From: an uncultured Victivallales bacterium
Lineage (GTDB): Bacteria; Verrucomicrobiota; Lentisphaeria; Victivallales; UBA1829
Length of the DNA stretch: 64,000 nt
Direction of reading: 5' to 3'
NCBI GenBank assembly: GCA_934644965.1
Contig: CAKUDG010000022.1
Coordinates: 1-64,000, forward strand
Position 1 is the stretch's first letter. Each line of letters starts with the position of its first letter. Positions 16,634-25,032 of this stretch are shown piece by piece. The notes beneath the pieces were generated by a model. It did no database searches and was not told the origin of the DNA. It saw only the letters and a list, made by a program, of their open reading frames with translations. The position numbers were made by a program, and so were the translations under genes.

Positions 16634-17902
16634 TTATCCTTCCGCGCCGCCACCGTCTCCCGGATTCATTTTTGCGACGGCGTCCACAATCCGCTCCGCG
16701 GCTTCCCGCGGAAGTCCGTCTATTTTTGCAAGTTCCTCCACCGTGACCTCCTTCAGGCCCTCCACGGTCGGATATCCGTTGTTCACAAGAAGTTCAGCCT
16801 GTGAAGAAGCAATGGAAAGATCCGCGGCAAGCTGTTCGGTCATGTGCGCCTTCTTTTCCTCAAAAGACTCCTCAGGCTTTTCCTCATCAATGACAAGATT
16901 GATATTCCAGTTCGTCAGCTTCTGCGCCAGCCGGACATTCTGCGCTTTCCGCCCGAACGCCAGTTTGGAATTCTCCTGATCCACATGAACCGTCAGCAGT
17001 TTCTTCTCATTGTCCACGAGAATCGCGGAAAGTTTCGCCGGATGCATGGCGTTGGCAAGATACGCTTTGATATCCTCTTCATAGCGGATGATGTCCACAC
17101 GTTCGCCGCCAAGCTCGTTGGTGATGTTCCTCACCCGCATCCCGCGCATTCCCACGCAGGCTCCCACGGGGTCGACCCTGGAATCGTTGCTGCGGACGGC
17201 AATCTTGGTCCGAGCTCCCGCCTCCCTGGCTATCCCGACAATTTCCACCACGCCGTCATGAATCTCGGACACTTCCCGTTCAAACAGTTTCTTCACAAAC
17301 ACAGGCGTCGATCTCGACAGAATCAGACTCGGCCCCGCTGAGAGGGTATCCACCTTGACCAGCACCGCATAAATCCGGTCCCCCGGCATATACTGTTCTC
17401 CCGGCACCTTGTCCTTGCCCGCAATGACGCCCTCTGCCTTCTGAACATCCACAATCACCGAACCCGATTCAATCCGCCGCACAGTCCCGCTGATCAGTTC
17501 CCCCACTTTGTCCTTGAACTCATCCTGAACAATATCCTTTTCCGCCTTGCGGATCTGCTGAAGAATGGCCTGACGGGCGGTCTGGGCGGCAATCCGGCCG
17601 AAATTCTTCGGAGTCACTTCCCAGTTGATGATGTCTCCCACACGCGCGGTGGGATCTTTTTCCCGGACCTTGTCTATGGAAATCTGATCGTTGTTCGGAA
17701 AAGCCTCGACCACTTCCAGTTTCGCCCATGCCTTGATTTCGCCTGTGCTGCGGTCCAGTTTCACTTCCAGATCGCTCGCAGGGTGTATGCTTTTCCGTGA
17801 GGCGCTGAGCAAGGCTTTTTCCACGGCTTCGGCAAGCTGTTCCTTGCTGATGCCGCGTTCCTGTTCGATGTATTCGAGTATTGCCAGAAGTTCGTGATTC
17901 AT
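16634..17902 (-). CDS. nusA: Transcription termination/antitermination factor NusA
   Basis: A 422-residue RNA polymerase-associated factor. It has the N-terminal polymerase-binding domain, starting MNHELLAILEYIEQERGIS, an S1 domain (about 133-200), two KH domains (about 225-345, with DPVGACVGMRGMRV and GRKAQNVRLAQKLT), and a C-terminal helix-hairpin-helix-like piece (about 360-418). GGAGG lies eight bases before the ATG. It is the first gene of the nusA-infB-rbfA-nrnA-truB operon. The usual upstream partner rimP is not here; the next gene upstream is divergent rpsT. Confidence 0.97.
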   Translation of the reverse strand: MNHELLAILEYIEQERGISKEQLAEAVEKALLSASRKSIHPASDLEVKLDRSTGEIKAWAKLEVVEAFPNNDQISIDKVREKDPTARVGDIINWEVTPKNFGRIAAQTARQAILQQIRKAEKDIVQDEFKDKVGELISGTVRRIESGSVIVDVQKAEGVIAGKDKVPGEQYMPGDRIYAVLVKVDTLSAGPSLILSRSTPVFVKKLFEREVSEIHDGVVEIVGIAREAGARTKIAVRSNDSRVDPVGACVGMRGMRVRNITNELGGERVDIIRYEEDIKAYLANAMHPAKLSAILVDNEKKLLTVHVDQENSKLAFGRKAQNVRLAQKLTNWNINLVIDEEKPEESFEEKKAHMTEQLAADLSIASSQAELLVNNGYPTVEGLKEVTVEELAKIDGLPREAAERIVDAVAKMNPGDGGGAEG

Positions 17903-18288
17903 TCTGTGAGCCTCCAGGCTGTATTAATAATGTTTCATTATCCTTAGTATTCTCTATTCAAGATTCGACCCCTGTCCGTCTCCTCCGCAACACCGGGTCG
18001 AGGAGAGGGAGAGACCGCATGACGCGGGCGCAAACAACCCCGCCGGTATTCGAAAACACGAATCGGCTTCTTTTACACTACATCTCCTGCGACTTTTCTT
18101 CAAGTCCTTCTGCTCTTTAATTCCTCTCTTTGTTCTGCATTTTTCCCGTTCTTTTCATGAAACTGCAAGAGTTTTCCATTTTTCCACTTGAAAACTGACA
18201 CCTTGCGGAGTTATATTATGTGTTCAATGATATTTTGAAATTTATTTTGCGATAGTTTACGATAAAAAAGTTAGGAAAGGACGCTTCA
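17903..18288. other. Divergent nusA/rpsT intergenic region
   Basis: These 386 bp hold no gene. The part next to nusA carries its leader and an AT-rich stretch that may be its promoter, without a clear -35/-10 pair. The part next to rpsT holds a well-formed promoter (18188-18217). No tRNA or known RNA structure was recognised. Confidence 0.6.
18188..18217 (+). promoter_or_regulatory. Promoter of rpsT
   Basis: TTGAAA at 18188-18193 and TATATT at 18212-18217 are separated by 18 bases, about 70 bases upstream of the rpsT start. The same box pair and spacing recur before acpP. Confidence 0.7.
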
Positions 18289-18582
18289 ATGCCCAAAACC
18301 AAAGTCAGGAAATCCGCTGTCAAGACGCAGCGCAACAGCGAAAAGGCCCGCATCCGTCACAAATCCCGCAGAAACGCTCTCAGCACAACCGAGAAAAAAT
18401 TCCGTGCCGCCGCAGAAGGCAGTGACAAAGATCTGGCCGTTTCCCTCTTCAACGAGCAGTGTTCCGCCCTTGACAAGGCCGTCAAGACCGGAACCATCCA
18501 CAAAAACAAGGCCAACAGAAAAAAATCCCGCCTCTCCGCTCTTCTCAATAAAAAGGAAGAAGCCGCGGAAAAGGCCGAATAA
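18289..18582 (+). CDS. rpsT: 30S ribosomal protein S20
   Basis: A 97-residue, Lys/Arg-rich helical protein that binds 16S rRNA. The S20 pattern is clear: SAVKTQRNSEKARIRHKSRR near the N-terminus, then a second helix, and the GTIHKNKANRKKSRLSALLN block near the C-terminus. A short acidic/Ala tail follows. AGGAAAGGA precedes the ATG. It stands alone with its own promoter and terminator, as S20 usually does. Confidence 0.96.
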   Translation: MPKTKVRKSAVKTQRNSEKARIRHKSRRNALSTTEKKFRAAAEGSDKDLAVSLFNEQCSALDKAVKTGTIHKNKANRKKSRLSALLNKKEEAAEKAE

Positions 18583-18635
18583 TTCCGTTTTTTCCTTCTG
18601 TTTTTCCTGCTTTTTCAGGAAATCTGAAAATTCCT

Positions 18636-18684
18636 CTCCGGATCTTTCTCTTCCTTTGAAGAAACTTTCCGGAGGGGGTTTTTT
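18636..18684 (+). terminator. Terminator after rpsT
   Basis: CTCCGGA (18636-18642) pairs with TCCGGAG (18668-18674), with a nested TTTCT/AGAAA stem between, followed by GGGG and TTTTTT at 18679-18684. It lies 53 bp after the rpsT stop. Confidence 0.65.
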
Positions 18685-19044
18685 GTCTGTGCACTCCGAG
18701 TTGTCTTCCTCTTTCTTCTGCTGAGAAGTCGAATTCGGCAAAGAGGGGATTTTCTTTCCGTGTCCGGGAGGATCCTTCCCTTTTTTTCCCTGCGGGTGTG
18801 TTTCCCCTGTTTTTCCCATAGTGTTTCCTCCCCCCTTCATTGCAGCCGCAGCAACGGCGGCAGAATTTTCAGAGCTTCGGCCGCACGCACGCTCACAAAA
18901 ACTTTGATTCCGCCCTGCTCTTTCCCTGATCTTTTCTCCCAGACATCATCCTTTCCGGCATATTCTCCTTTCTTTTTTTCCGCCTCTTCTTGAAAAAAAA
19001 CATAAAAAATCTGGAAATTCAGTTGCGTTTTCATGGAAAGAGAG

Positions 19045-19088
19045 TATCTTCCCTTCAGAAAATTTCATATTATAAAAGTGAAATTTCA
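19045..19088 (+). promoter_or_regulatory. Putative promoter and operator of the IclR gene
   Basis: A TATTAT -10-like box (19068-19073) lies between GAAAATTTC (19058-19066) and the perfect palindrome TGAAATTTCA (19079-19088), which ends three bases before the start codon. IclR-family operators are commonly GAAA..TTTC-type palindromes, so autoregulation is plausible. The -35 match is poor. Confidence 0.4.
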
Positions 19089-19091
19089 AAT

Positions 19092-19859
19092 ATGAATAAA
19101 TCCGGGAATCACAACAACACCATCCCCGCGGTGGAAAAAACGCTTGCCATTCTGAACCGGCTGGGGAATTCCGATGGTCCGATGACGCGCCAGGCGCTGA
19201 GCCGTGAACTGGGCATCACGCAGAGCACGGGATACCGGATCCTGCAGACGCTTTTGAAGTACAACTGGATCCGCGAAAGCAGGGGGAACGCGTACGAACT
19301 TGGAAACGCCCTGCTGCCACTGCTGCTGAAAATGCACAGGGGGGAACCGTATTGGGAACAGGCGCAGGAGATTTTGGACACGCTGGCAGGGGAGTCACGC
19401 CTTTCCTGCAAACTCTCCGTCCGGCAGGGGGCGGAGCAGTTGACTTTGGCTCGTGCGGATTCTCCGGGTCCGTTCGGGATTTCAGGGAAAGCGGGAAGCC
19501 GTTTTCCCCTCATTGAGGGATCCGTCGGAGCGGCGCTTCTGTTGCATGCGGGGCGGGAGGAAATTCTCAGCCTCGCAGAGCTCTGCGGGGAAGACATTGC
19601 CGAAAAGCGGGATCCGGAGCTTCTCATCCAATCCATCAGATTTCTGAAGGAACATCATTACATTTTGAATTCGGGGAAAAACCGCTGGAAAATCGGAGCT
19701 TTGTCCAAACCGGTCTGCGGCAGGGGCGGAGAGGTCATAGCGGCCATCACTCTGCTGGGGCTGCCGGGCGATTTCACTCCTGAAAAACTTCCTCTTCTTC
19801 TCTCCTGCCTGAACAAGGCGGTGGACGCATTCCGGCAGGGGGAAAAGAATATCATCTGA
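19092..19859 (+). CDS. IclR-family transcriptional regulator
   Basis: A 255-residue DNA-binding regulator. The N-terminal winged helix (about 8-75) shows the IclR pattern: AVEKTLAILNRLG, then LSRELGITQSTGYRILQTL and a Tyr-Glu-Leu-Gly wing (YELGNALLPL). The C-terminal effector domain (about 85-250) is less conserved but has the expected length. I chose the Met at 19092 because the winged helix starts 10 residues later; upstream codons belong to the promoter zone. It opens the carbohydrate locus and reads in the same direction as the enzymes, so it probably controls them in response to a sugar acid or oligosaccharide. That role is inferred from position and family habit. Confidence 0.88.
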   Translation: MNKSGNHNNTIPAVEKTLAILNRLGNSDGPMTRQALSRELGITQSTGYRILQTLLKYNWIRESRGNAYELGNALLPLLLKMHRGEPYWEQAQEILDTLAGESRLSCKLSVRQGAEQLTLARADSPGPFGISGKAGSRFPLIEGSVGAALLLHAGREEILSLAELCGEDIAEKRDPELLIQSIRFLKEHHYILNSGKNRWKIGALSKPVCGRGGEVIAAITLLGLPGDFTPEKLPLLLSCLNKAVDAFRQGEKNII

Positions 19860-19879
19860 GATGAACGGAACGAAAAAGG

Positions 19880-19913
19880 ATCCCGGAATGGGCGGATCTC
19901 ATCCGGGATTTTG
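19880..19913 (+). terminator. Weak terminator after the IclR gene
   Basis: ATCCCGGA (19880-19887) pairs with TCCGGGAT (19902-19909), followed by only a short run of T. It separates the regulator from the enzyme genes and may be leaky. Confidence 0.5.
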
Positions 19914-19966
19914 CAATTGTTTTGATTTGAAGAGTTGCTGGATACCAAACTAAGGAGAAGAAATCC

Positions 19967-21289
19967 ATGGCCCGGAAAATCGACCCGTCCAGTCTGAAAA
20001 TCACGGACATGCGTTTTGCCGACATCGACGGAGCGCCCAAACGCTGCACCCTGATCAAACTCTACACCAATCAGGGAATCATCGGCTACGGCGAGGTGCG
20101 CGACGCCTCCAGCCGCACCTACGCCGCCATGCTCAAAAGCCGCATTCTCGGTGAAAATCCCTGCAATGTGGAGAAAATCTTCCGGAGAATCAAACAGTTC
20201 GGAGGCGATTCCCGACAGGCGGGCGGAGTCTGCGGGATCGAAGTCGCCTTGTGGGACATTGCGGGGAAAGCCTGGGGCGTTCCCGTCTGGCAGCTCCTCG
20301 GCGGACGCTTCCGCGACCGGATCCGCATCTACTGCGACACCGATTCCGAAGGCGGCGGACGCGACATGGGAAAAGCGCTGAAGGACCGCATGAAACAGGG
20401 ATACACCTTCCTCAAAATGGATCTCGGGATCGAACTGCTCATGGACGTCCCCGGCGCTCTGAGCGCACCGCTCGGATTTCTGGAAAAAATGAGGGAATAC
20501 AAAAAGACCGTCTTCTCCACTCCGCATGGCTCCATCGACCCGCGCGCCATGCGCGGTGAAGCCTATGAACTCTTCAACACCGCCCATCCCTTCACCGGAA
20601 TCCACATCACGGAAAAAGGACTCGACTTCCTGGAAAAATACATGGCGGACTGCCGGGCAGTGACCGGATACGAAATTCCCATCGCCATCGACCATCTGGG
20701 GCATATCCCGCTGGAAGACTGCATCAAACTGGCGAAACGTCTGGAAAAATTCAATCTGGCCTGGATGGAGGACCCCGTCCCATGGCAGCTGACGGGGCAG
20801 TATGTCCGGCTCGCAAACAGCACGACCACGCCCATCGGAACCGGAGAGGACATGTATCTGAAGGAATCCTTCCGGCCGCTCCTGGAATCCGGAGCCCTGG
20901 CGGTCATTCACCCGGACGTCCTGACGGCCGGAGGAATCCTCGAAACCAAGAAGATCGGAGATATGGCCGAAGAATACGGCGTCCAGATGTCCATCCACAT
21001 GGCGGAAAGCCCGATTGCCTGCATGGCTGCGGTTCATGTAGCCGCGGCAACACGCAACTTCATGGCCCTGGAGGTGCATTCGGTCGATGTTCCCTGGTGG
21101 GGAGATCTCGTCAAACCGGCTCTGAAAATCAAAAACGGATACATCCAGCTTCCCGACCGGCCGGGTCTCGGGATCGACTCCCTGAACGAAAGCCTGATCC
21201 GGGAAAAATCCCATCCTGATTTCCCCGTGCCATGGGAATCCACGGAGGCCTGGGACAGGGAATGGGCAAACGACCGTCAGTGGAGCTGA
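19967..21289 (+). CDS. Enolase-superfamily (mandelate racemase/muconate lactonizing type) sugar-acid dehydratase
   Basis: A 440-residue cytoplasmic enzyme. The capping domain is followed by a beta/alpha barrel with KMD (Lys150-x-Asp152), the Mg ligands Asp242 (AIDHLGH), Glu268 (WMEDPVP) and Glu294 (GTGEDM), an Asp-containing strand IHPDVLTAGG and a His345 in SIHMAESP. This residue set fits acid-sugar dehydratases of the MR group, which remove water from aldonic or uronic-derived acids. The exact substrate cannot be read. AAGGAG lies 11 bases before the ATG. It is the first enzyme gene after the IclR regulator, which suits breakdown of a sugar acid freed by the hydrolases downstream. Confidence 0.88.
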   Translation: MARKIDPSSLKITDMRFADIDGAPKRCTLIKLYTNQGIIGYGEVRDASSRTYAAMLKSRILGENPCNVEKIFRRIKQFGGDSRQAGGVCGIEVALWDIAGKAWGVPVWQLLGGRFRDRIRIYCDTDSEGGGRDMGKALKDRMKQGYTFLKMDLGIELLMDVPGALSAPLGFLEKMREYKKTVFSTPHGSIDPRAMRGEAYELFNTAHPFTGIHITEKGLDFLEKYMADCRAVTGYEIPIAIDHLGHIPLEDCIKLAKRLEKFNLAWMEDPVPWQLTGQYVRLANSTTTPIGTGEDMYLKESFRPLLESGALAVIHPDVLTAGGILETKKIGDMAEEYGVQMSIHMAESPIACMAAVHVAAATRNFMALEVHSVDVPWWGDLVKPALKIKNGYIQLPDRPGLGIDSLNESLIREKSHPDFPVPWESTEAWDREWANDRQWS

Positions 21290-21576
21290 ATTTCACTTTT
21301 TCCCCCTTCGCGCGTTCTTCCCTTGATCGCCTCTCCTTCTTTTCCGCTCCGCGTTCCATGCGCCGGAAGCGAGGGAATGCTTAGAGAGAGAAAGAGGAGG
21401 AAGCCTGGGAGAGAAGATCCGGAAACAGTCCGGGAGAGCTGGAGAAATCAAATCCGGAAGAAATCCGGAGGAAAAAGGGAACAGTCATTTCCTTTCACTC
21501 TTTTTCATAGCAATTCATACAAAAAAGAATTACGGAACCATGTTCTTCATCAATTCAAGGCGGAGACCAAACAACC

Positions 21577-23619
21577 ATGTCTGAAATCAGGAACTACGGC
21601 ATCGGCGGCGCCAACGCCGCAGACATCCTCCGGAAGGAAGTCGGTCCTGCAAAGGAATTCCGACCGACCCTCACCATCCTGCTCGGGGGTTCCAACGACA
21701 CTTGCAATCCGAAGGCCCTCTCCACTCCGGAAAACTTCCGGAAAACGTACCGGAAGATTCTGAGGGAACTGAATGCCATCGGTTCGCGGATTATTGTCAT
21801 GACCATTCCTCCCGTCATCGACCGTGCGCTGATGAGCCGTCACGGCAAGGAACCGTACGGCATGGTGCCGCCGTCGGAACGGATTGCCGTAGCAAACGAA
21901 ATTGTCCGGGAAGAGGCCGCCAGAGCCGGAGCAGTGCTGGTGGATCTGCATGCCGACTTTGCGAAAACGGATCTGGACGCCGTCAACGGCTATCTCTTCA
22001 ACCGGAAAAACGGAGACGGAACGGATGACGGATGCCATCCGAACCATCACGGTCATTCCCGGATCGCGTGGCTACTGAAGAAAGCCATAGACGAGGTTCA
22101 TGCAGACACTGCGCGCGTCGCCTGTCTCGGGGACAGCATCACCTACGGGCACGGCGTCTCCGGCTCTGGCAGCGCGGCGGGGGACTGCTATCCGGGGCGT
22201 CTGAACGTTCTCCTGAATCCGGAAACCCGGAGTGCGAAACCGATTTCGGGATTTGTCCGGGACTGCGTGATCTATCAGATGTCTCTGCGCGCCTTCACGC
22301 GGGAGGGGACACTCCGCGCTGCGGAAGAACATCTTTCCGAAGTCGCGGCGACCGGAGCGGACGTGCTCTACCTCCTCCCCATTGTCGAGGCGGACGACGA
22401 CCCGAGACGTGAATTCTGGAGCGAGCGCCAGAAACGTTCCCGCTGCGAAAACCCCCGGAGCCCCTACCGGCTCATGGACTATTACGCCATTGATCCCGAA
22501 TACGGGACAAAGGAGGATCTGAAATCCTTTGTCCGCTCAGCCCATGCGCTGGGGATGAAAGTGATTCTGGACCTGGTCTATTATCATGCGGGACCGACCT
22601 TTGCGGTCCGTCATCCGGAATTCGTGAGGAAAAATCCCGACGGCAGCCCCAGAAACGGACTCTGGCACTTCCCGGAACTGGATTTCGAGCATCCCGGACT
22701 CCGGGAACATCTCTGGGAAAACATGGAGTATTTCGTACGGGAATTCGACGTCGACGGCTACCGCTGCGATGTAGGCGACTCCGTCCCGCTCGATTTCTGG
22801 GTCGAGGGCCGCCGCAGGATGGAAAAAATCAAAGCCGACGTCCTTCTTCTGGATGAAGGCGAAACCCGCCGTCCCGAAGATCAGGAGGAAGCCTTCGACA
22901 TCAATTATTCCTTCTCCACCGGCGGCATTCTGGGACTGATTTTCAGCGGGGAATACCCCGCCGTCAAACTCCGCCAGAACTGGACGGAACGGAAAAACGA
23001 AGCCCTCCGCGGCGCACGGTTCCTGCGCCTGATCGAAAATCACGACATTGCCAACGACGTCTACGACAAGCGCTACGAAAAAGTCTGGGGCTCCGACGCA
23101 GTCGAGGCCGCACTCGTGCTCTGCTTCACTCTCGACGGCGTCCCCTTCCTCTACAACGGAATCGAACATCGCGACACGGCAAGGCACAGCATTTTCTCCC
23201 ATCCCGGAGAACACGTCCTGCTCCGGAACCCCGAAGCCCCGGAAGGGCGGACCGCCTTCCTCCGGAATCTTGCCTCTCTGCGGAAAAACAGTGAAGCGCT
23301 CCGGGAAGGAGAAACCATCTGGCTGGATCACGACAGGGAGGATCAGGTCCTGTGTTTCCTCCGTCAGTCGGAGAAAGAGACTCTCCTGGTCTGTGTCAAC
23401 GCTTCCGCCGCCCCGCTGACCGTCAGGATCGAAATGCCGGAAGGCGTCACGATGAGTCTGCCGGAATCGGAATCCGGGGGGGGAAACCCGCTCCTTCTCT
23501 CCCGCGGGGCACAGCTCTGCGGAGAAGAAGCTCTGGAACTGGAACGCTACGGATTTCTTGTCCTCGGAATCCCTCAGCCCTCTTCTCATCACACTCTCAG
23601 GGAAGGAACGGAATCATGA
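21577..23619 (+). CDS. Circularly permuted SGNH-hydrolase domain fused to a GH13 alpha-amylase-like domain
   Basis: A 680-residue fusion. SGNH esterases normally run block I (GDS), II, III (GxND), V (DxxH). Here the protein starts at block II (NYGIGG, 6-11), then block III (GGSND, 37-41), then block V (Asp151, His154), and only then block I (ACLGDSITYG, Ser187) with its following helix (YPGRLNVLLN). The domain is therefore covered once, in permuted order. GH13 begins near 228: region I DLVYYH (Asp332, His337; the usual Asn is Tyr), region II GYRCDV (nucleophile Asp398), region III LLLDE (Glu427), region IV ENHD (487-490). All three GH13 catalytic residues are present. There is no signal peptide. 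Its stop overlaps the next gene as ATGA. Likely an esterase plus an alpha-glucan-type hydrolase; substrate unknown. Confidence 0.85.
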   Translation: MSEIRNYGIGGANAADILRKEVGPAKEFRPTLTILLGGSNDTCNPKALSTPENFRKTYRKILRELNAIGSRIIVMTIPPVIDRALMSRHGKEPYGMVPPSERIAVANEIVREEAARAGAVLVDLHADFAKTDLDAVNGYLFNRKNGDGTDDGCHPNHHGHSRIAWLLKKAIDEVHADTARVACLGDSITYGHGVSGSGSAAGDCYPGRLNVLLNPETRSAKPISGFVRDCVIYQMSLRAFTREGTLRAAEEHLSEVAATGADVLYLLPIVEADDDPRREFWSERQKRSRCENPRSPYRLMDYYAIDPEYGTKEDLKSFVRSAHALGMKVILDLVYYHAGPTFAVRHPEFVRKNPDGSPRNGLWHFPELDFEHPGLREHLWENMEYFVREFDVDGYRCDVGDSVPLDFWVEGRRRMEKIKADVLLLDEGETRRPEDQEEAFDINYSFSTGGILGLIFSGEYPAVKLRQNWTERKNEALRGARFLRLIENHDIANDVYDKRYEKVWGSDAVEAALVLCFTLDGVPFLYNGIEHRDTARHSIFSHPGEHVLLRNPEAPEGRTAFLRNLASLRKNSEALREGETIWLDHDREDQVLCFLRQSEKETLLVCVNASAAPLTVRIEMPEGVTMSLPESESGGGNPLLLSRGAQLCGEEALELERYGFLVLGIPQPSSHHTLREGTES

Positions 23620-24956
23620 ACAGAAAAGACACCATGCTGCGTTTGTTCCGTATGAAACGCGATTTCACAGAAGACCGCATCCGGAACGGAATTGAAACAA
23701 ACCGCAAGAGTTTCGCTTTCCTGGAATTTTCGGATTCCGAGGGAAAGCCTCTCCGGAACGTTCATGTCCGCGCCCGGCTGAAAAACCATGAATTCCGCAT
23801 CGGAGGGAATCTTTTCATGCTGGAGGAATTCCCCGGATCCGAACAGAACGCCGCCTACCGGGAGTATTTCGCGGACATCTTCAATATCGCGACGCTCCCC
23901 TTTTACTGGCGCGATCTGGAAGTGGAACAGGGAAAACCGCGCTTTGCCGCGGACAGTCCGAAAGTCTACCGCCGTCCTGCTCCGGATCTCTGTCTGGAAT
24001 ACTGTGAGAAGCACGGGATCGAATCCAAGGCGCACTGTCTCAATTACGCCGGCTTCGCCCCGGCCTGGGCGCAGGGGACGCCGGAAAAGGAAAAGCGCCT
24101 TCTTGCCAAACGCTTCCGGGAACTGGCGGAACGCTACAGCGGAAGAATCCCCTCCTGGGAGGTCACAAACGAAACGTTCTGGAATTTTGAACATGTGCCG
24201 TCCAGTTTCTACCGGGAAGCGGATTTCGTCGAATGGAGTTTCCATACGGCAAGACAGTATTTCCCCGGGAACCGCCTGATCATCAACGAAGCATCGCCCT
24301 TCTGCTGGGAATACGGGGCTCTGCGCGCGAACCGCAGTCTGTACTACATGCAGATCGAACGGGCCCTCCGGAACGGAGCTTCCATCGACAGCATCGGAAT
24401 GCAGTTCCACATGTTTTTCCCTGCTGAGGATGAAGAGATCAACACGGTCGGGAAAGGATACTACGACCCGGAACAGCTTTATGCGGTGCTCGACACCTAT
24501 GCGGAGCTGGGGCGGAATCTCCAGATTACGGAAGTCACCGTCCCGGCCTATTCCCCCTCCGCAGAAGACGAGGAAATCCAGGCGGAAATTCTGCGCCAGC
24601 TCTATTCCATCTGGTTCAGCCATCCGGCGACCGAAGGCATCGTTTACTGGAATCTGGTGGACGGTTTCGCCCACGGCGCGGTACAGGGAGACATGGCTTC
24701 CGGGGAAAATTATTATCACGGCGGACTCATCCGTTACGACTTCACCCCGAAAGCGGCCTACTTCATGATCCGTGATCTTTTCAAAAAGGAATGGACCACG
24801 TCCATCGAAGCGGACTCAGGCGATTCCTCCGGAATCTCCTTCAAAGGATTCCATGGAAACTACGAGCTGGAAATCACGGCGGCGGGGAAAGGGACCGTCC
24901 AACGAAACTTTTCCCTCTCCCGGGACGGGCTCCGGCATTTCCGGATTGTCCTCTGA
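23616..24956 (+). CDS. GH10-type glycoside hydrolase (copy 1, no signal peptide)
   Basis: A 446-residue TIM-barrel enzyme of the GH10 endo-xylanase family. The acid/base is Glu186 in SWEVTNETF (GH10 form WDxxNE) and the nucleophile Glu306 in LQITEVTV. The N-terminal 75 residues look like a small beta domain that leads into the barrel (NHEFRIGGNLFM). Length is normal for a single-domain GH10, but there is no signal peptide, so the enzyme should act on imported oligosaccharides. I set the start at the ATG that overlaps the previous stop as ATGA, with GGAAGGA nine bases upstream; the frame is open further back inside the GH13 gene. Two relatives follow at 25833 and 27309. Confidence 0.88.
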   Translation: MNRKDTMLRLFRMKRDFTEDRIRNGIETNRKSFAFLEFSDSEGKPLRNVHVRARLKNHEFRIGGNLFMLEEFPGSEQNAAYREYFADIFNIATLPFYWRDLEVEQGKPRFAADSPKVYRRPAPDLCLEYCEKHGIESKAHCLNYAGFAPAWAQGTPEKEKRLLAKRFRELAERYSGRIPSWEVTNETFWNFEHVPSSFYREADFVEWSFHTARQYFPGNRLIINEASPFCWEYGALRANRSLYYMQIERALRNGASIDSIGMQFHMFFPAEDEEINTVGKGYYDPEQLYAVLDTYAELGRNLQITEVTVPAYSPSAEDEEIQAEILRQLYSIWFSHPATEGIVYWNLVDGFAHGAVQGDMASGENYYHGGLIRYDFTPKAAYFMIRDLFKKEWTTSIEADSGDSSGISFKGFHGNYELEITAAGKGTVQRNFSLSRDGLRHFRIVL

Positions 24957-25032
24957 TTCCCGGAGGAACCTTCCAGAGTGAACCCCTTGACGCAGAAAAA
25001 AACACAACCCTCTTCCGGAAAGGAAAAAAACA

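Larger units (their letters stand above)
18583..19091. other. Intergenic region between rpsT and the IclR gene
   Basis: About 500 bp without a supported gene. It contains the rpsT terminator (18636-18684) and, next to the IclR gene, an AT-rich promoter zone with two GAAA(A)TTTC elements. A minus-strand frame crossing it overlaps rpsT and has biased composition without domains, so it is not called. Confidence 0.6.

Noticed and set aside
17950..17980. T-loop-like sequence (GGTCGAATC on the minus strand), possible tRNA
   Set aside because: No pairing arms, anticodon stem or acceptor stem could be formed around it.
18286..18840. Minus-strand frame overlapping rpsT
   Set aside because: It overlaps a certain ribosomal gene completely and its terminator; the predicted protein is low-complexity.
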